A DNA stretch of 64,000 bases from Protonemura montana (Eukaryota > Arthropoda > Insecta > Plecoptera > Nemouridae), in assembly GCA_947568835.1 (NCBI GenBank), contig OX387608.1:12748001-12812000 (forward strand). Direction: 5' to 3'. A model generated the notes under the pieces. That model saw only the letters and a program-made list of their open reading frames with translations. It did no database searches and was not told the DNA's origin. Position 1 is the first letter of the stretch. The number at the start of each line of letters is the position of its first letter. Positions 1 through 13,198 of this stretch are shown here, piece after piece. The translations under genes were made by a program, and so were the position numbers.

Positions 1-146
1 GTATCAGGTACAAAGATATTATAACTAGCAAGAACTTTCAAGAGCAACCTAACCTTCCCCTTTCGCCTATTCGCACAATGTGGGCGTGTGGGAAAGTGCT
101 TTGTGTCAGTAGTCATTAAAGTCAAGAAATTGGTAGTGACAACAAA

Positions 147-3100
147 ATGTCAACATTACTGGAATTGCGACCTGATAGAGATCTGCTGGACTCTAATTTC
201 AATGGATACAAACTTTCTTTGGATCCAGTTCCAATATTTCAACACAGTTTGCAATCTCGTAAGTTATCATGCCACCAACCGCCAAAGTACGGTTATGTTT
301 GACTCGGCATGGCCTCAAATTTTGTTTAAGTTTTAGCAAACTATATAGAACCAGAGTGTTAACTGCTAGGGTTCTCATAAAACATATTCATGCCGTTTAG
401 ACCCCGACCATCTGCTTCCCAGCGATGATCAGTACTCATTTCTGCACGCAAAAGTCTTTGGGCTACACAACCACTTGTACGGCGACCCGTGGTCCATTGA
501 CGATATCTACTACATTGACAACAAATGGCGAATGCAGAAGAGTGTCTCCAACCCAAATGTATGCATTTCGTTGCATGGTACTATGAAAAATTTAGCAGGA
601 CACGAAAGCAGGTTTCTAACGAATATTAATACTTTTTGCAGTCGGGACGTCCAGAAGGTATGATTGATGTTTGGGAGATACCAAGTCATCATGAACGGAA
701 ACCAGGACATTTCAACATTTCAATGAGCTTCACCTCTCTCACCCTAGCAGTTGTTTCTGATGGAGCTGGAACATTACATTTAATAGATACTGGTATCAGA
801 ACCGAAACCACCTCATGGAAAACTCTTTATAGCGATGAAGTGTGCGGTAAAGAAAAAGGGTACATCGTTGTTGACTCTCGTCTGCACACAGTTGATCAAA
901 AACGTTTTGTTCACTGTCTCCTCCAACACATTGACGAGTCAACCATTACTAGTTCCACTGGAGAGGTCCCACTTTTCAAAACAATCCTCGAATGGATCAC
1001 GCTTTTAGAAGGAGAGAACAGCTGGTCTATTTCAAGCGTTAGAAAACTTTCCGGCGACGGAGGGTTTGAATACGCTGCCTTTGAGGATGGGTGCGAGAGC
1101 ATCTACATCGCAAGCACTAAACAGTTTAAATTTATAATCGACTCAGAGAATCCTGTGGAGATGAAATGTCCAATGGAACCTAACGAAGAGAAGACGTGTT
1201 TTTCGTGGCAGCAAACTGGAACGGATATCACTGTATGGATCCCCATGCCATGTGAAGACCTAGACATGGCAACGCTTTCGGTAGAGATCAAGGAGAATTC
1301 TCTGCGGGTTGCTTTACGTGATCACGTTTTGTTGGAAGGACAGACGTGGCAGCAGCTGGATCAGGCTGCAGGAACATGGAGCGTGGACAGATCTAAGTAA
1401 AGCAGATGATTCCTTAACAAACTTGCATACTAAATTGCATTTAAGTCCCAGATTTAATGGATTGAAGAACTTGTAACTGCTATGGCTACTTTGCTTGCTA
1501 TTGCTTATAGGAAGTTATTTCATTTCCTTTTTTCATTGATTGCAAAACCATTTTTATAATGGTTTTTACACAAAAAAAAATTAAAGGACAAGTAAAGTGG
1601 AAAATAACACTTTGCTTGATTCAGATTAGTTGTGATTAACTGGAAATGTATCTAGGGATTATGAAGTTTGATTAAAATTGCAAATCTTGCAATGTGCTTC
1701 CTTAAAACATACATTATTAACATCGGGCTAAAACCTCTCGCTACCCTTCACAGCGTGGAACTCCGCCTGCGCAAGTTGCAGCCGTCGGTCCACTGGGAGG
1801 AGCTTATTTTGGGCAACGTTGCTGGAGAGCAGATCGTGGCCGACCCCGAAACGTCGCCCTCACTGCCTCATCTCACGTCTGACACGGAGGTGACCGCCTC
1901 CGACGTACAGGACCTGTGCGCGCCCACGTTCAACACCGAGCAGCTCGAAGACTGCGACTCCTTGCCAGACGTTGCAATGCTCGTACGGCTTGACACACAT
2001 TCACACGCTATCACGCATCAGGTGGGTGATAGGCTAACAATCAACAAGCAATCTTGCATTTTTTTTTTTTAAAGGGAAAAATTTAGATATAAACTAATAG
2101 AAAAATACAAGAATTTAAAGATCGCACACAGAATATTATGTAAATGAAACCTAGAAGTTAAAACTTCATTTCTAATTACATTTGTGGCAAGGTTTGATGT
2201 CTTGAATATTATAGGGTGGGAGAGGGAGCCTTGAGTTGGCATTTACTTTAAGAAAAGAGCCTCCAAACTGATAGTTTTGGCGTGTTGGAAACATCGGCTT
2301 TCATGAGATCACCGAAGTTAAGCAACACTGAGCTGGGTGACCATCATACACATGACCAGCTCTGTTTGAGAAAGATTTTGTAGGGATGTAACTTAGTACA
2401 GCAACTTCACTTGCCTTACATATCAACTTATCAACAGCATGGATTTGTGCAGGAATCCTGTTGTTCAAGCTATACCGTCCTTCAAAAGGGTCAGAACTCA
2501 GTAGTCCCCCTCGGTGTTTTTGACAGGAGCAGGCTACATTGGTTTTTTTAACTCTCCCCTTCTAGCTAGGGAAAGTTGATCATCATTCTTTAATGCTTAC
2601 ATTATGCTTACACTTGTGTTGATTCTGACCAAACAACCTCCCGTCCTCACAGGTAAACCTCGGCGGGCACCAGATGCTTTTCACCGCCCGGCTGTCGGCG
2701 GAAACGTGCCCAGCGCTGTGCGTACGCCACGACGTCGATGCCTGCCTCTGGCAGATGGCGGCGCCGGTCGGGGACTCCAAAGACTGGCCGCGCGTGCATG
2801 TCGGCACGTTCCTCGCATTCGGCTACGTACAGGCGTCGAAGATGCAGCGCAAGTTCTCAGTCTGCGCGCCAGGTCGGTGGGAAAAGCTCAGCGAGGGTTA
2901 CTAGCGCTGGTATTAGCTCCATCAGATAGTAATGGTGGCAAAGCCGTAGAACAATAGTAACCGTTGCGCTTCCTCTCTCTTTCCTTCTTCATCACAATCA
3001 ATGCCCAACTTCTTGGTGCTCAATTTGCATTTTAGCATATAGTTGGTTTTATAAGAGAAGGTACTTCTCACCAAATTGTTTGGCGTGTTGGAAACACCAG

Positions 3101-3862
3101 CAACACTACACTAAGTCAGGTATTGGATGGGTGACCATCATACACATGACCAGTTCTGTTCTGGAGAGGTTGGAGGGACGAAAGTTTGTACAGCAACTTC
3201 AACCCTTGATATCAACCTCTCGAGAACATGGATTTGTGGAGAAACAACTCGGACATGATGCTCTTCGACAGGAGTAGGCTAGGTGCCAGCAACCGGTTTT
3301 CCCTCCTCCCTTCCAGGCTAGGTTAGGTTCATCACCAAACTTGTCATAATCCACTCATTCACCGACGCCATTAGACCAGTGCCACATGGGCAATTGGAGG
3401 TCCTGAATTTGTATCCTGGTTCGGTTGCACAGTTTTCCAGTCTAGCTTCCTTTTCATCCTTTGCTTGCTGGTTTCAGCTTCCTAATGGAAACACTAGAAA
3501 AACCAAAAAAATTGCATTTACACAAGTGTCCTCATTCATTCGAACCTAAGTCTTAACAGTGCTTTTTGTAGACGCAAACCCCCCTCGGAGCAAATGTTTT
3601 AAAGTCTTCTCCCGTACCGCTTCCAGACATGTCATTCGTCGCGATATGCGAGGCGACTCGCCACCTCTACCTCTATCGACAGCCATCCCCCGTCAACGGA
3701 GAGCTGCGCAACAGGTCGACTGGCAAGCGTGTGCAGCAAATCGCAAAGCAGCAGTTGGTTACCCTGGACCTGGCCACCGAAGTGTTGGGCGTGCATGCGT
3801 CTAACGGGTACATCTACGTGCTAACACAGGATGCATTGTTTTCCTTGCAAGTTAACTGCTAG
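147..3862 (+). CDS. NUDCD1: NudC domain-containing protein 1 homologue, six exons, complete
   Basis: Exons: 147-258, 401-558, 642-1396, 1754-2021, 2653-2872 and 3591-3862, giving 594 aa with phases 1,0,2,0,1 that all join in frame. Human NUDCD1 is 583 aa. The order matches the family: an N-terminal block with GYKLSLDP, a beta-propeller-like part with GDPWSIDDIYYID, then the CS/NudC (p23-like) domain around residues 275-370 (CFSWQQTGTDITVWIPMP, RDHVLLEGQTW, HWEELILGN). The C-terminal block has CLWQ, FGYVQASK, YLYRQPSPV, AKQQ and LGVHASNGYIYVLT. The family acts as a cytoplasmic HSP90-linked co-chaperone for WD-repeat clients; here that is inferred from homology. The last intron's acceptor (CTCGGAG before 3591) has a weak pyrimidine tract. 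An upstream AG at 3570-3571 would break the frame. Introns 4 and 5 carry 5S-type SINEs. Bases 1-146 hold the 5' flank. Confidence 0.93.
2275..2592 (+). mobile_element. 5S rRNA-derived SINE copy in NUDCD1 intron 4, degraded
   Basis: It begins GGCGTGTTGGAAACA and contains ATCACCGAAGTTAAGCAACA, the 5S box A region. It has lost the stretch before the second promoter block, so GGGTGACCATCATACAC follows directly. The body (ACCGTCCTTC, GACAGGAGCAGGCTAC) and a worn TAGCTAGG tail follow. Confidence 0.85.
3077..3393 (+). mobile_element. 5S rRNA-derived SINE copy in NUDCD1 intron 5, internally deleted
   Basis: It starts GTTTGGCGTGTTGGAAACAC and keeps the box C-like GGTATTGGATGGGTGACC. The 3' body with CTCTTCGACAGGAGTAGGCT, AGGCTAGGTTAGG and CACCGACGCCATTAGACC is present. 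It lacks the box A segment and the ACCGTCCTTCGGAAGGGACG block. Confidence 0.87.
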
Positions 3863-5407
3863 GCGGTGTGAGCTTTCAGAGGTGTTTTTTTATGTTCCAT
3901 TGCGCTGCTTGTAAATTCGTTAATTTCTTCTGCACATAGTTATCTGCAAGATTAAGGAAGTTGCATACACCGTTGTGCAATAGTATACCTATTTATATAA
4001 GTATTTACCACTATAGTTGACATGAAGGTTTCTGGAGTTCAAATTTGTTGTTTATGGAAAAACTGCTATTAAATTGGTATTTTTATTTTTAAGTACAACT
4101 CTGCATATTGCAAAGCTAACGTCATGGCATCATCAGGAATACAACGGCAAGGAAAACAACCGTAACAGTGGAAAATACAACTTTTTATAAGTGAAGAAAT
4201 GTAACAGCAGTTTTTCTGTGAATTTGTTATTTTTCTATACAAAGCTGGACTTAAGGATGTGACATTTGTCACTTTCCTTTACATTTATTTGACTTGAGCA
4301 TTGAAAATCTACTTTCTGCAGAATCCGTTTACCTTAGCTTTAGCTGTACTTTCACACCTACTAAGTTTAGTTAACTTCTTTATAGTTGGTTACAGAAACA
4401 TTTTTTGCTATAGAAACTTGTGTTAGTTTTGCAGTTCGTACAAATTATGTAAACTCGTGACGATTAAAATTGCAGATAATATTTTAGACTGACCTTTTTT
4501 AAAATGTTGATTTCAAGAATTAAAATTATTTCTAATTATCGTACACATTTTAAATCAACCCAACCATCAAATTTAAAGATGTCTCCTACATCCACACACT
4601 TAAATTCCCTCTCACATCCCCGACGTATAGGCCCACTTAACAACTGACTTCAAACGTTGCCTACCAGGAAAATTAAAGCCTGGATACTCGTTTATCAAAA
4701 CGCAGCATCAAAATTCACTTCCACTTGACCTGTAATGCTGGAAATTCTTGGAGAATGGCTAATTCTGAGGGCTGGGAAAGTCGGCTATTCGGTTGGGTAT
4801 TTAAAGAACGAGTGACTCCAGCCCGACGCTGTATTCTAATCAGATATGCCCGAGTTCAGTGCCAGCTGGGGGTTCAAACAAATTCCGATTACTCTTGAAA
4901 TCAGCACCAGAGTCAAGCTTAGTGAACCGTAAGGGCATCACAGTTACAACTAAGTTTGCAAAATGTAAAGGGAAGAAAGACAAATCAGTCACCAATAAGT
5001 ATTCTTTCAACACCTAACAAGCTATAAAAACAGTCATTTAAATTGCCATATTATGAATCTGAATTTGCCTTGACTTTCTTATACCCAATAAAATATTATA
5101 TGCTCATTGTTTTCAAAATACTTTATTTCACACAGGGACCTTATTTTAAAACACGTCACAACCAATCCTCTTCTCTCATAGCTGTGCATTGTGTATTCAA
5201 GAAATTAATCGTAACAATATTCAACATCCCAAATTTTATATCCAAGCAACTCCGACATCGATGAAATCAGTCAAATTTTTAGAAACAACGTAAAACATAG
5301 TTTAATTCTTTAAGGTCGAGTACAATGACTAAAATGTAAAGTCTTACGAAGGCCACTACGAATATTTACACTAACGCCTAACAACTTCTCTCTCCCCAAG
5401 CGCACTC
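3863..5407. other. Spacer between convergent NUDCD1 and SDR39U1
   Basis: AT-rich spacer with the 3' ends of both genes. A reverse-strand AATAAA at 5127-5122 lies about 280 bp below the SDR39U1 stop and is a plausible poly(A) signal. I see no coding similarity or repeat family here. Confidence 0.6.
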
Positions 5408-7879
5408 CTACTTGCTGACTAACTTCGAGCATTGCTTGCACGCGGAATCGATATCCGGGTACTTGTACCGGAAACCGTATTCCAGCGTACGCTTTGGGAC
5501 GACCTTTTGCCCTTCGATCATCATCTTGGCTCGCTCCTCGCTGAATGCCAAATTGAGCGCAAACTCAGGTAGTGGGATTAGTGTCGGCCGCCATAGAGCT
5601 CTGCCAAACGCGGACGTGAATTGCTTGTTCGTAACCAGCTGTAAGCAAAGAGTATTGTCACTGTACATAAAATTAATCTTTAAATCATTCTTAGGTGATT
5701 GCAAAATGCAACGCTGTTTTCAGCAGATTATAAGTGTTTGTAAGCATTTTCTTGAGTTAAGGAGGAAGCCTTGGTACTTGTCTGTTAGTGCGGCTCTATT
5801 TTCACCCACTCTCGCTCAACTCGCACAGCATGGCCCTCAGTTGGCTAAACTGAATTCTTAGCACTTTCATAATTAGAGCCAATGCTAATTGTAGTCCCAC
5901 AACACTCAAGTGTTTTACTGGGAGTTTAGTTTCGGAGTACATCTTAACATTGATTCTGGTCATACAAATCGCATTGACCATCAAGCCATTGCGTCAGCTT
6001 TTAGTTCAAATTTCTTCATCATAGCTTCGGTTTATAACCTTCATAAGAGCCAATGCTAATTGTAATTCAATAAGACTACGTGTTTTACTGTACACTATAA
6101 AGGGGTTTTAATCCTTGTACAGCTATTTTTCTGGATAAGTAAGTGTAGAAGAATATGTCACCGCACTTATTGACAAGTACCTAAGTACCGGTGTCTCATC
6201 GACTGTTGTATAATTCGCAATTCTTACCTCGGGGGCGACTCCGTTAAGTACACCTTTAACTTTCGGGTTCTCGATGGCAAAAAGCAGCAGGCTGGCGAGA
6301 TCGTCGATGTGGATCCAAGGCATCCACTGCTGCCCCGATCCCATCCTACCGCCGACGCCAAGGAAGAATGGCAGATAGAGCTGCTTAATCATTCCACCTT
6401 TCCTCCCAAGAACAACCCCTACAAGGAAAGAATTCAGAATCAGATAGTTAGCCTGGTGACACTCACGTTCAGATCTGATCAGTTTCACATTTTCTTATCG
6501 GGCAAAATTTGGTCACGGACACTTGGCAGACCCCTTAAAAAAAAGAATGTTCCAGAGCCCGGTATTGAACTAATTATCACACTATTGTCTTAATCATGAT
6601 TCATAAATCATCTAACAAGGTTTGATGTAAATAGCAATCTGAAAAACGTCTCTGCTCACAAGAAAACTTAGGACTAATGGAAAGCGTAGATTGTGCATCA
6701 AAGCCGTACGCTGATCATCAACTAGGATTTATAGTTACTCAAAATCTGGACAGAACTACAAGTACCTAGAGATACCCATATTTGTATAGCACGTAACATA
6801 TGAATTGGTTTGTCATAATTGAACTAATGGGCTCTGAGAAAGGTTTATAGCAGATTATTAAATGGTAAAATTATTACCCGAGCGAACAGTTGCAGTTCGT
6901 ACTCCCAAATGCGACGGTAATTTTGCCGCACCTTCCCACTCATGGCAGAGCTTTGATAGGAAGTCAAACTCTTCTCCTCGACTTTCTTCGGTGTACTCCT
7001 TAGTTTTGCTTGGCTGGTAGATACCAACTCCTGAGATTGTCACGAAAGACTGGAGGAATAAAGAAGAAAACTCGTCCATTATTTTCAATATTACCTGTCT
7101 ACGATACAAATGGTATTACTATAGTCTTTAATTGACGGATAATAGTTCTAGTAAAAGGTTCCATTTACCTTGGGTCTTTTGCTTGATCGAATTATAGCAT
7201 CTGCAAGGGACTTTGTAGTGTTGACCCGACTTGACCAGACATTTTGCTTAAAACCAGGTGTCCATCGTTGCAAAGGATCGAGTACATTTTGGCCGGCTAA
7301 ATTAACAACTGCCATTATTCCCTCAGGAAGGCCAGACTTTGCTAACTCGGTCTGCATGGAAATACAATACACAGCGTTAATTTTAATTGAAATCATTTAA
7401 ATTGTGGGTAGCAGTAGGTACTTTTCATAATAATGCAAACCATAACATTTTGTAAATGCTATTCAGGCTTAGCAAGATTTAATCAGACAACATTTTACCA
7501 TAGAAAAAAGAAAACCTAAATCTTTTTTCTATGATTTTACCTGTGAGTTTTCAATGACATAAGATTGACATTGAAACTCATGCAGGTTAAATGTAAGATT
7601 AATGACATAGATTAAATATTAACATGTTTTAGTTACGTTAGCACACAAATGTATAATGTGCGAGTGCGCATACCCATGAAAGTCGTTGGGGACCTGGCAT
7701 TCGGGAGATAATAGTAACTCCATATCCTTTCGTTCGAAGTAGATTTGCAAACGCAGTACCAATGAAGCCACTTCCTCCGCCTGTTGTACAAGTGAAAAAT
7801 GTGAATATGAAGCTTAACTTTTTACTTTTGATACATGATGTGAAGGCAAGAACTTACCGACTAGAACCGTTCCGTTCAT
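5408..7879 (-). CDS. SDR39U1: Epimerase family SDR39U1 homologue, six exons, complete
   Basis: Exons on the minus strand: 7879-7858, 7780-7674, 7351-7169, 7049-6878, 6418-6228 and 5638-5408, giving 301 aa (human about 293). The N-terminus reads MNGTVLVGGGSGFIGTAF, the Rossmann NAD(P)-binding glycine motif of atypical short-chain dehydrogenases. Then come VNLAGQNV, the SSRVNTT helix, VTISGVGIYQPS (the active-site region, with YQPS in place of the usual YxxxK), VRSGVVLGRKGG, LGVGGRMGSGQQWMPWIHID, GVLNGVAPE, and the C-terminal LLEGQKV-like block seen as MIEGQKVVPKRTLEYGF. The physiological substrate of this family is poorly defined. It shares a 239-bp bidirectional upstream region with MED10. 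Confidence 0.95.
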
Positions 7880-8118
7880 TCTGCTTGCATTACTGTGGGA
7901 TCTAATATGTTAATGAAGGCCTTTCGTTTAGCAGCTATTTTTATAACTTAGTTTATGTAACAGATTTCTCAAAGGTCACTAACAATTTCATAGAAAAAAA
8001 TACGTCCTAAACGTTTGATACTATTTACACCGCCAGTAGGATAGCAATCCTTGGGATAGCACATGAAGATTTGACAGATCAAGAATTCTAACCAGATTCT
8101 AACCTTTCAGATCTCAAA
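7880..8118. promoter_or_regulatory. Shared upstream region of SDR39U1 and MED10
   Basis: Only 239 bp separate the two divergent start codons (7879 on minus, 8119 on plus), so both 5' UTRs and promoters must lie here. I see no clear TATA box. A bidirectional promoter is inferred from spacing alone. Confidence 0.6.
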
Positions 8119-9074
8119 ATGGCGTCATCTCTGGAAAATTTGGAGACGCAGCTCGAAATGTTTATTGAAAATGTGCGTCAAATAAGAATTATTGTGGGAG
8201 ACTTTCAGCCCCAAGGACAGAACGTGTTAAATCAAAAGATGTGAGTTAAGATTTCTCTCCCTGTTTTTAGATTCGGGTCCACAAACGACAGTTTTCAAAT
8301 TCTAACCTTTCTGTTCCCTTTTTATGCTCAACAATTGACCTCGTAGCCGCATTTTCCTGAAATGTGTGATCAATAGGATCATCTAACGATATCATTCTTT
8401 AAACTTTGTATTTGTTGGTTTGTTGCAGCCAAGGTTTGATTCACGGGCTCCAGGAAGTCGATAAACTGAAGTCGCAAGTTCAAGAAGTCCATGTTCCCTT
8501 AGAAGTTTTCGAGTAAGTAAACCACAAGACCTGTGTACCTACCCATACTAATTTCTTGGCTAGACCGGTCACTTGTTGTTGAAGGAAATATTATAGTGCA
8601 CCAATCAATTACTTCAGATATTAGCTCAACAGGAATCTCATCATCGGTAACTGTATTTGTAGATTCTAGCCTTGACAACAGCATAGCATTTGGAATGTTG
8701 ATAACAGGTTGAATAAGCTGTAGAAAACCTTATTGCTTAATGCTCAAAATTCCAACTTACATGGTACCTACTTACCTATACAGCCAGTGGTAGATTGACT
8801 TGTCAAAAAATCGTTGAAAGAATGGCTCAAACGTGTGTCAAATCACTTAAAAGATTTTATTCATTTTCTCAGCTACATTGACCAAGGACGCAACCCCCAG
8901 CTGTACACGAAGGATTGCATTGAAAAAGCATTGACGAAAAACGAGCAAGTCAAAGGGAAGATCGATTCTTACAGGCGTTTCAAAGCTCATTTACTTGTGG
9001 AATTGAACAACTCGTTTCCTAACGAGTTAACCAAATACCGGGCCATTCGTGGGGACGAGAGGCCACTGACTTAA
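8119..9074 (+). CDS. MED10: Mediator complex subunit 10, three exons, complete
   Basis: Exons 8119-8240, 8429-8512 and 8873-9074 encode exactly 135 aa, the same length as human MED10. Diagnostic stretches are LENLETQLEMFIENVRQI, a helix near residue 45 with GLIHGLQEVDKLK, VPLEVFDYIDQGRNPQLYTK spanning the last junction, and RRFKAHLLVELNNSFPNELT near the C-terminus. MED10 is an essential subunit of the Mediator middle module, which links activators to RNA polymerase II in the nucleus. Intron phases are 2 and 2. The start follows CTCAAA directly and is the only ATG giving the family N-terminus. An AATAAA at 9486-9491 could end the transcript. Confidence 0.97.
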
Positions 9075-9806
9075 TTTTAATTTTCGAAATTACAATTCTA
9101 AACTTAGGTACACACTTTTATTGTCTATTATAAAAAATTGTTATTATTTATTGATTCTGTGGTACACACTTTCCCACAAATAGATCTAGGGCCTAATATT
9201 GAAATGTAATCACTAATTTTAATATAGATTTCCATTTTGTATAGAATCGCAGTTATTTCAAAAATGAATCCCTGGAGATGTAGTTCACTGTATCAATCCA
9301 ATCGTAAAATTCATTGAGTTTGTGTAAGCCAGTGAAACCTCAATTATTTGCTACAGGGTTTTAGTATTATTCCTATATTAATCATTAATTAATATAAGTA
9401 TATTATTATCATAATTCGTTTTTTTTTTCCCATACTATACGTACTGTTTAGTAATATAGAGCCAGACTGTGTTTCTACATTGCTAAATAAAAATGAAATA
9501 ATTCAATTTTTCATCGGTGTACACCAACTTATTGTTGCCTCAATGTCGCCAAATATATGCGCCAAACATTAGTGTTCTCTGAGAATACAAATGGGAAAAA
9601 AACTTTCTTAGAAGAGAATCCATCGAGAATAGGCTCGCAGTTCAGCTGAGCAAATTGTGGTTGGGCTTGTATTTTCAGGAGCTTTACTAAAATATGAATT
9701 TTCAATATTTTTCCAATTAATTACTTTTGTGTTTGTTCGTACACTACACGAACTTTTTAAATCCATCTTTAAAAAGTTACCTAATCAATTTGCTTGACTT
9801 CTGAAA

Positions 9807-10959
9807 CGGTCCACTCAAAAAATGTTTATGTCCTGCGTAGGTTCTCTTGTGAACTGTAAAGGGGGTAGGTACCAATCACAAGACATGGGATGTGCTTGCC
9901 TAAAAGACAAACCAGTTGCATTATCAGTGGGGTTTTTGCCTTTGCATTCCATTTAAATACTCAACTAACATACAATTATGTCCATAAGCGTATCGCTATT
10001 TGTCATTATGGCAGCATATATATATAATTACTAATTAGTATTGTCCTAGTGATAACACAGTAGCCATTTTGCCCACTACTTGAGTCCATGCGAGTTAATC
10101 GTTCCTCCTGTACTGAAGTAATTGGCATCGGTAGGTTTATAATCTCCGGCTTGGCCATTAGACGGGTCGGGGAGTGGGTCTGACAACTACCTTTACCGAG
10201 AGTTAACCGAATCAATGATTGATGATGATTATTGGTGTTTAACGACGCACTGTTTAGACAACTGGCCATGCGACACTGGTCTAATGGCGTCGGTGAATGA
10301 GCAGATGATTATGAGGATTATGATGAACCGAAACTAGTCTAGAAGGGATGACGGGAAATCCGGTGCCGGCACATAGCCTACTCCTGACGAATAGCGCCAA
10401 GGGGACCATCGGCTTTATGTCCCTTTCGAAGGACGGTACAACGCGAACAGCAGGATTCCTCCACAAATCCATGCTGTCGAGAGGTTGATAATCAAAGCGA
10501 ATAAAGTTGCCGTACTTAATTCCATCCTTCCAACCTCTTTCCCAAACAGAACTTGTCATGTGTATGATGGTCACCCATCCAATACCTGACCCAGCGCAGA
10601 GTTGCTTAACTTCGATGATCTTACGAGAACCGGTGAATCCAACACGCCAAATCGTTCGAAGCATCAATCCATTGGTAGAAAGTAAAACAGTAACAATTCG
10701 TAGCAGAGGTTCATTTAATAAAGACAACACAGGAAGTTTTTTTCTCCAAATTCACGTATTTTAGGCCAGTGGTGGGTTGTGATATATGCAGAAGTTGCAA
10801 TAAGATACGATTAATGAACATCGCCAATCGTCATTTCACGAAGGCAACTACTGGTAAGGAAGCTGGTTCATCAAATAAGTTTTTTGCCTATTAAAGTGCC
10901 TGGCTCTCCGTTCTATACTTTCGACAATTTAACCTGCAAGGGACTTTTTGAGTGGACCG
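9807..10959. mobile_element. Candidate inverted-repeat DNA transposon with nested SINE
   Basis: ACGGTCCACTCAAAAA near 9807-9822 recurs as its reverse complement (TTTTTGAGTGGACCGT) near 10944-10959, about 1.15 kb apart, pointing inward as terminal repeats should. The match fades beyond about 18 bp. Flanking 8-mers (TTCTGAAA and TTTTGTGA) are similar but not identical, so no clean target duplication supports it. There is no transposase frame, and a SINE occupies the middle. Confidence 0.4.
10222..10656 (-). mobile_element. 5S rRNA-derived SINE, near full length
   Basis: Read on the minus strand it runs from GGCGTGTTGGATTCACCGGT through GAAGTTAAGCAACTCTGC and GGTATTGGATGGGTGACC to the body and the 3' end with CACCGACGCCATTAGACC and CGTCGTTAAACACCAATAAT. 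Both 5S promoter blocks are recognisable. Confidence 0.88.
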
Positions 10960-13198
10960 TTTTGTGAGTCCAGAGATAAAGAGGTTTGCAGGAGGTTTGC
11001 ACCTATGCACATGCAAAGGTGCATGACCTCCAGCCAAAAAAAATTGGCAGGAACATTATGGTAATTCAAGAAACCTGATCAAACTCTGGATTTGGTGTAC
11101 AGCAGGCAAGAGATCAATGACACTTCCAAGGCGATCAACAATTAGGTCCAGCTACTAAGCATGACCAGGTTCCACCAGGAAATATAATTCATACCAGTTA
11201 CAGTAAGCATTACTTGCTGTGTCTGGCCTAGCCAATTTCTAACAATTGTAAATAGATTTTACCTACACTTAAAATTAAAATAAACAAAATCTAGCTCCAT
11301 TTCCAAATTAAAAATTGTAAAAATGACCATGGGAACTTTGTGAGAGGCATTTCCAATCAACATACATCACAAGTCAAGGATGTGGAAATAATAGCCATAG
11401 CTAATTAGTTAACATTGCATTATTGACAGTGTGAGTGTTATCATGACATTATATTACTAGGATGATTTATTATCCTTGCATACAGAGCTATTTGGGATGT
11501 TGACTTGATTGATCTGCCCCTGCCCCTGCCCCTGCCTCTGCTCTTCAAATAGCCTGTACTTTGTGATGAAGTTGCAATGGTGGGGACTGGTATTTAAGAA
11601 GGGAGATTGAATGTTTCTAAATATTGAACCAAAGCAATCCCTCCTGGCAGTGAGCTTGGATCTTTCGAGGAAGAAGGTCACAACTCAAAGAGAAAGGTAA
11701 GTCGCTGGCTGCAGCTGTAAAATGTTTACTATACTTGAGTGGGGTGAAAGTAATCAAACAGAATATTCAATTCAACTTATTTCTATCGTTCATTTAGCAA
11801 CGTAAGTGTATGACCTTACATTTAAAAAATATGTTTTTTTTTTGGAAATCTTAGTGCTTAGTAGTTGGCAATAATGATTGATCAATAATGATTGGTCAAT
11901 CAATCATTAGTATTTTAGTATTACTTAAGTATATTTAAACAAGCAATAATATAATATACTGAACTGAGGGTATGAATTCACTCACATTTCCCTCGGGTTG
12001 ATTAAGAAATAGGTACTTTTTATTCTAAACTGTAACGGGGGAATTCTGGGGCATGGAAGCTCTTGATTTAGCCGGTCAACAGTAAATAGAAAAAGCAATT
12101 AATGCAAGCAAAAAATAATTAAGAAGACAGTTTATTGTTTGTGATGGAAATTTTTAACTTTTGTAAATATGCAATTTTCCAAATCGAAACAGTACAGTCA
12201 GTTTTTGGGGAAATTCTGCAATAATTGGGGACTCCTGCATAATCCCATGATTTATTTCAATTATTTTAATGTAGATTTTTTGGTTTCAACCTTTTCAGGT
12301 CAGTTTCAGCCCAGGGTGGCATAATCTCCTCCACCCCTCCCCCCCTTGCACTGGCTAAGCTGCTGATTACACCCGAGATCACCTTGAAATTGGGTGCACT
12401 TGTATTATGTGCCACCTATGTTAAGATATCAACAGAACATCTTTAGTACTATAATATCTAGTAATTAATATCCCTATTTTTATCTCTTGTTATTGCTAGA
12501 GGCCAGTAAAAAATTGTTATTATTATAGATCATCGATTCCACTGATATAATCACTTTATGACATTTGGGTTTAAAATACCATTAGTTAGCATCAAACTAT
12601 TTGTTGTTACAGTCCTATTTTTTATTGCCATGCTTCATGGGTGGATAGGTCGCTAGTTTATCATGGAACAGGTAGATAAAAGATTGAAAATGTGTTTTAA
12701 GCGCATACACTTTCTGCAGGATTGGGGGTCATTTACTTTTCATACTCACCTTCAACAATCTTGATTAGGAATTCTTTACTTTGTTAATTGCTTTTTGATA
12801 GAGCCCTCAAGCAATTCACAGCTCTACAGGCTGACAAAGTCATAAAGATTAAACTTACTTTACAATAACTAGATATATGTTCAGTGTGCAATTGAAACTA
12901 ATATACAAATTCAGCAATTTCCTTCCTACAATTTGCCCATAAAGTAACTCAAGTCTGCTTTTAGATAAGCATTCTTGTAGCTGGTCAGAAATGCATTGAT
13001 TTCATTTGTTCAAATGAGTAATGTTACGTCTATTTTGATTTAGTGGATTGTTAAAAAGATATAGTAACCAATTTACCTTTACCTGACGTTCTAGTTCTGT
13101 TTCATAATGTTCCCATAAGTAGCTTTTGACATAAGGTTATCCTGTTGTTGATTCTTGCATAGATTAAGATGAAATATTGCTTTTCAGACTGGAGTGAA

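Larger units (their letters stand above)
9075..13198. other. Gene-free spacer with SINE and possible DNA transposon
   Basis: No open frame resembles a known protein. It contains a minus-strand SINE at 10222-10656, an inverted-repeat pair at about 9805 and 10960, and a short (CTGCCC)n-type run near 11516-11540. The far end holds the 5' flank of the hexosaminidase gene; any untranslated first exon there cannot be placed from sequence alone. Confidence 0.6.
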
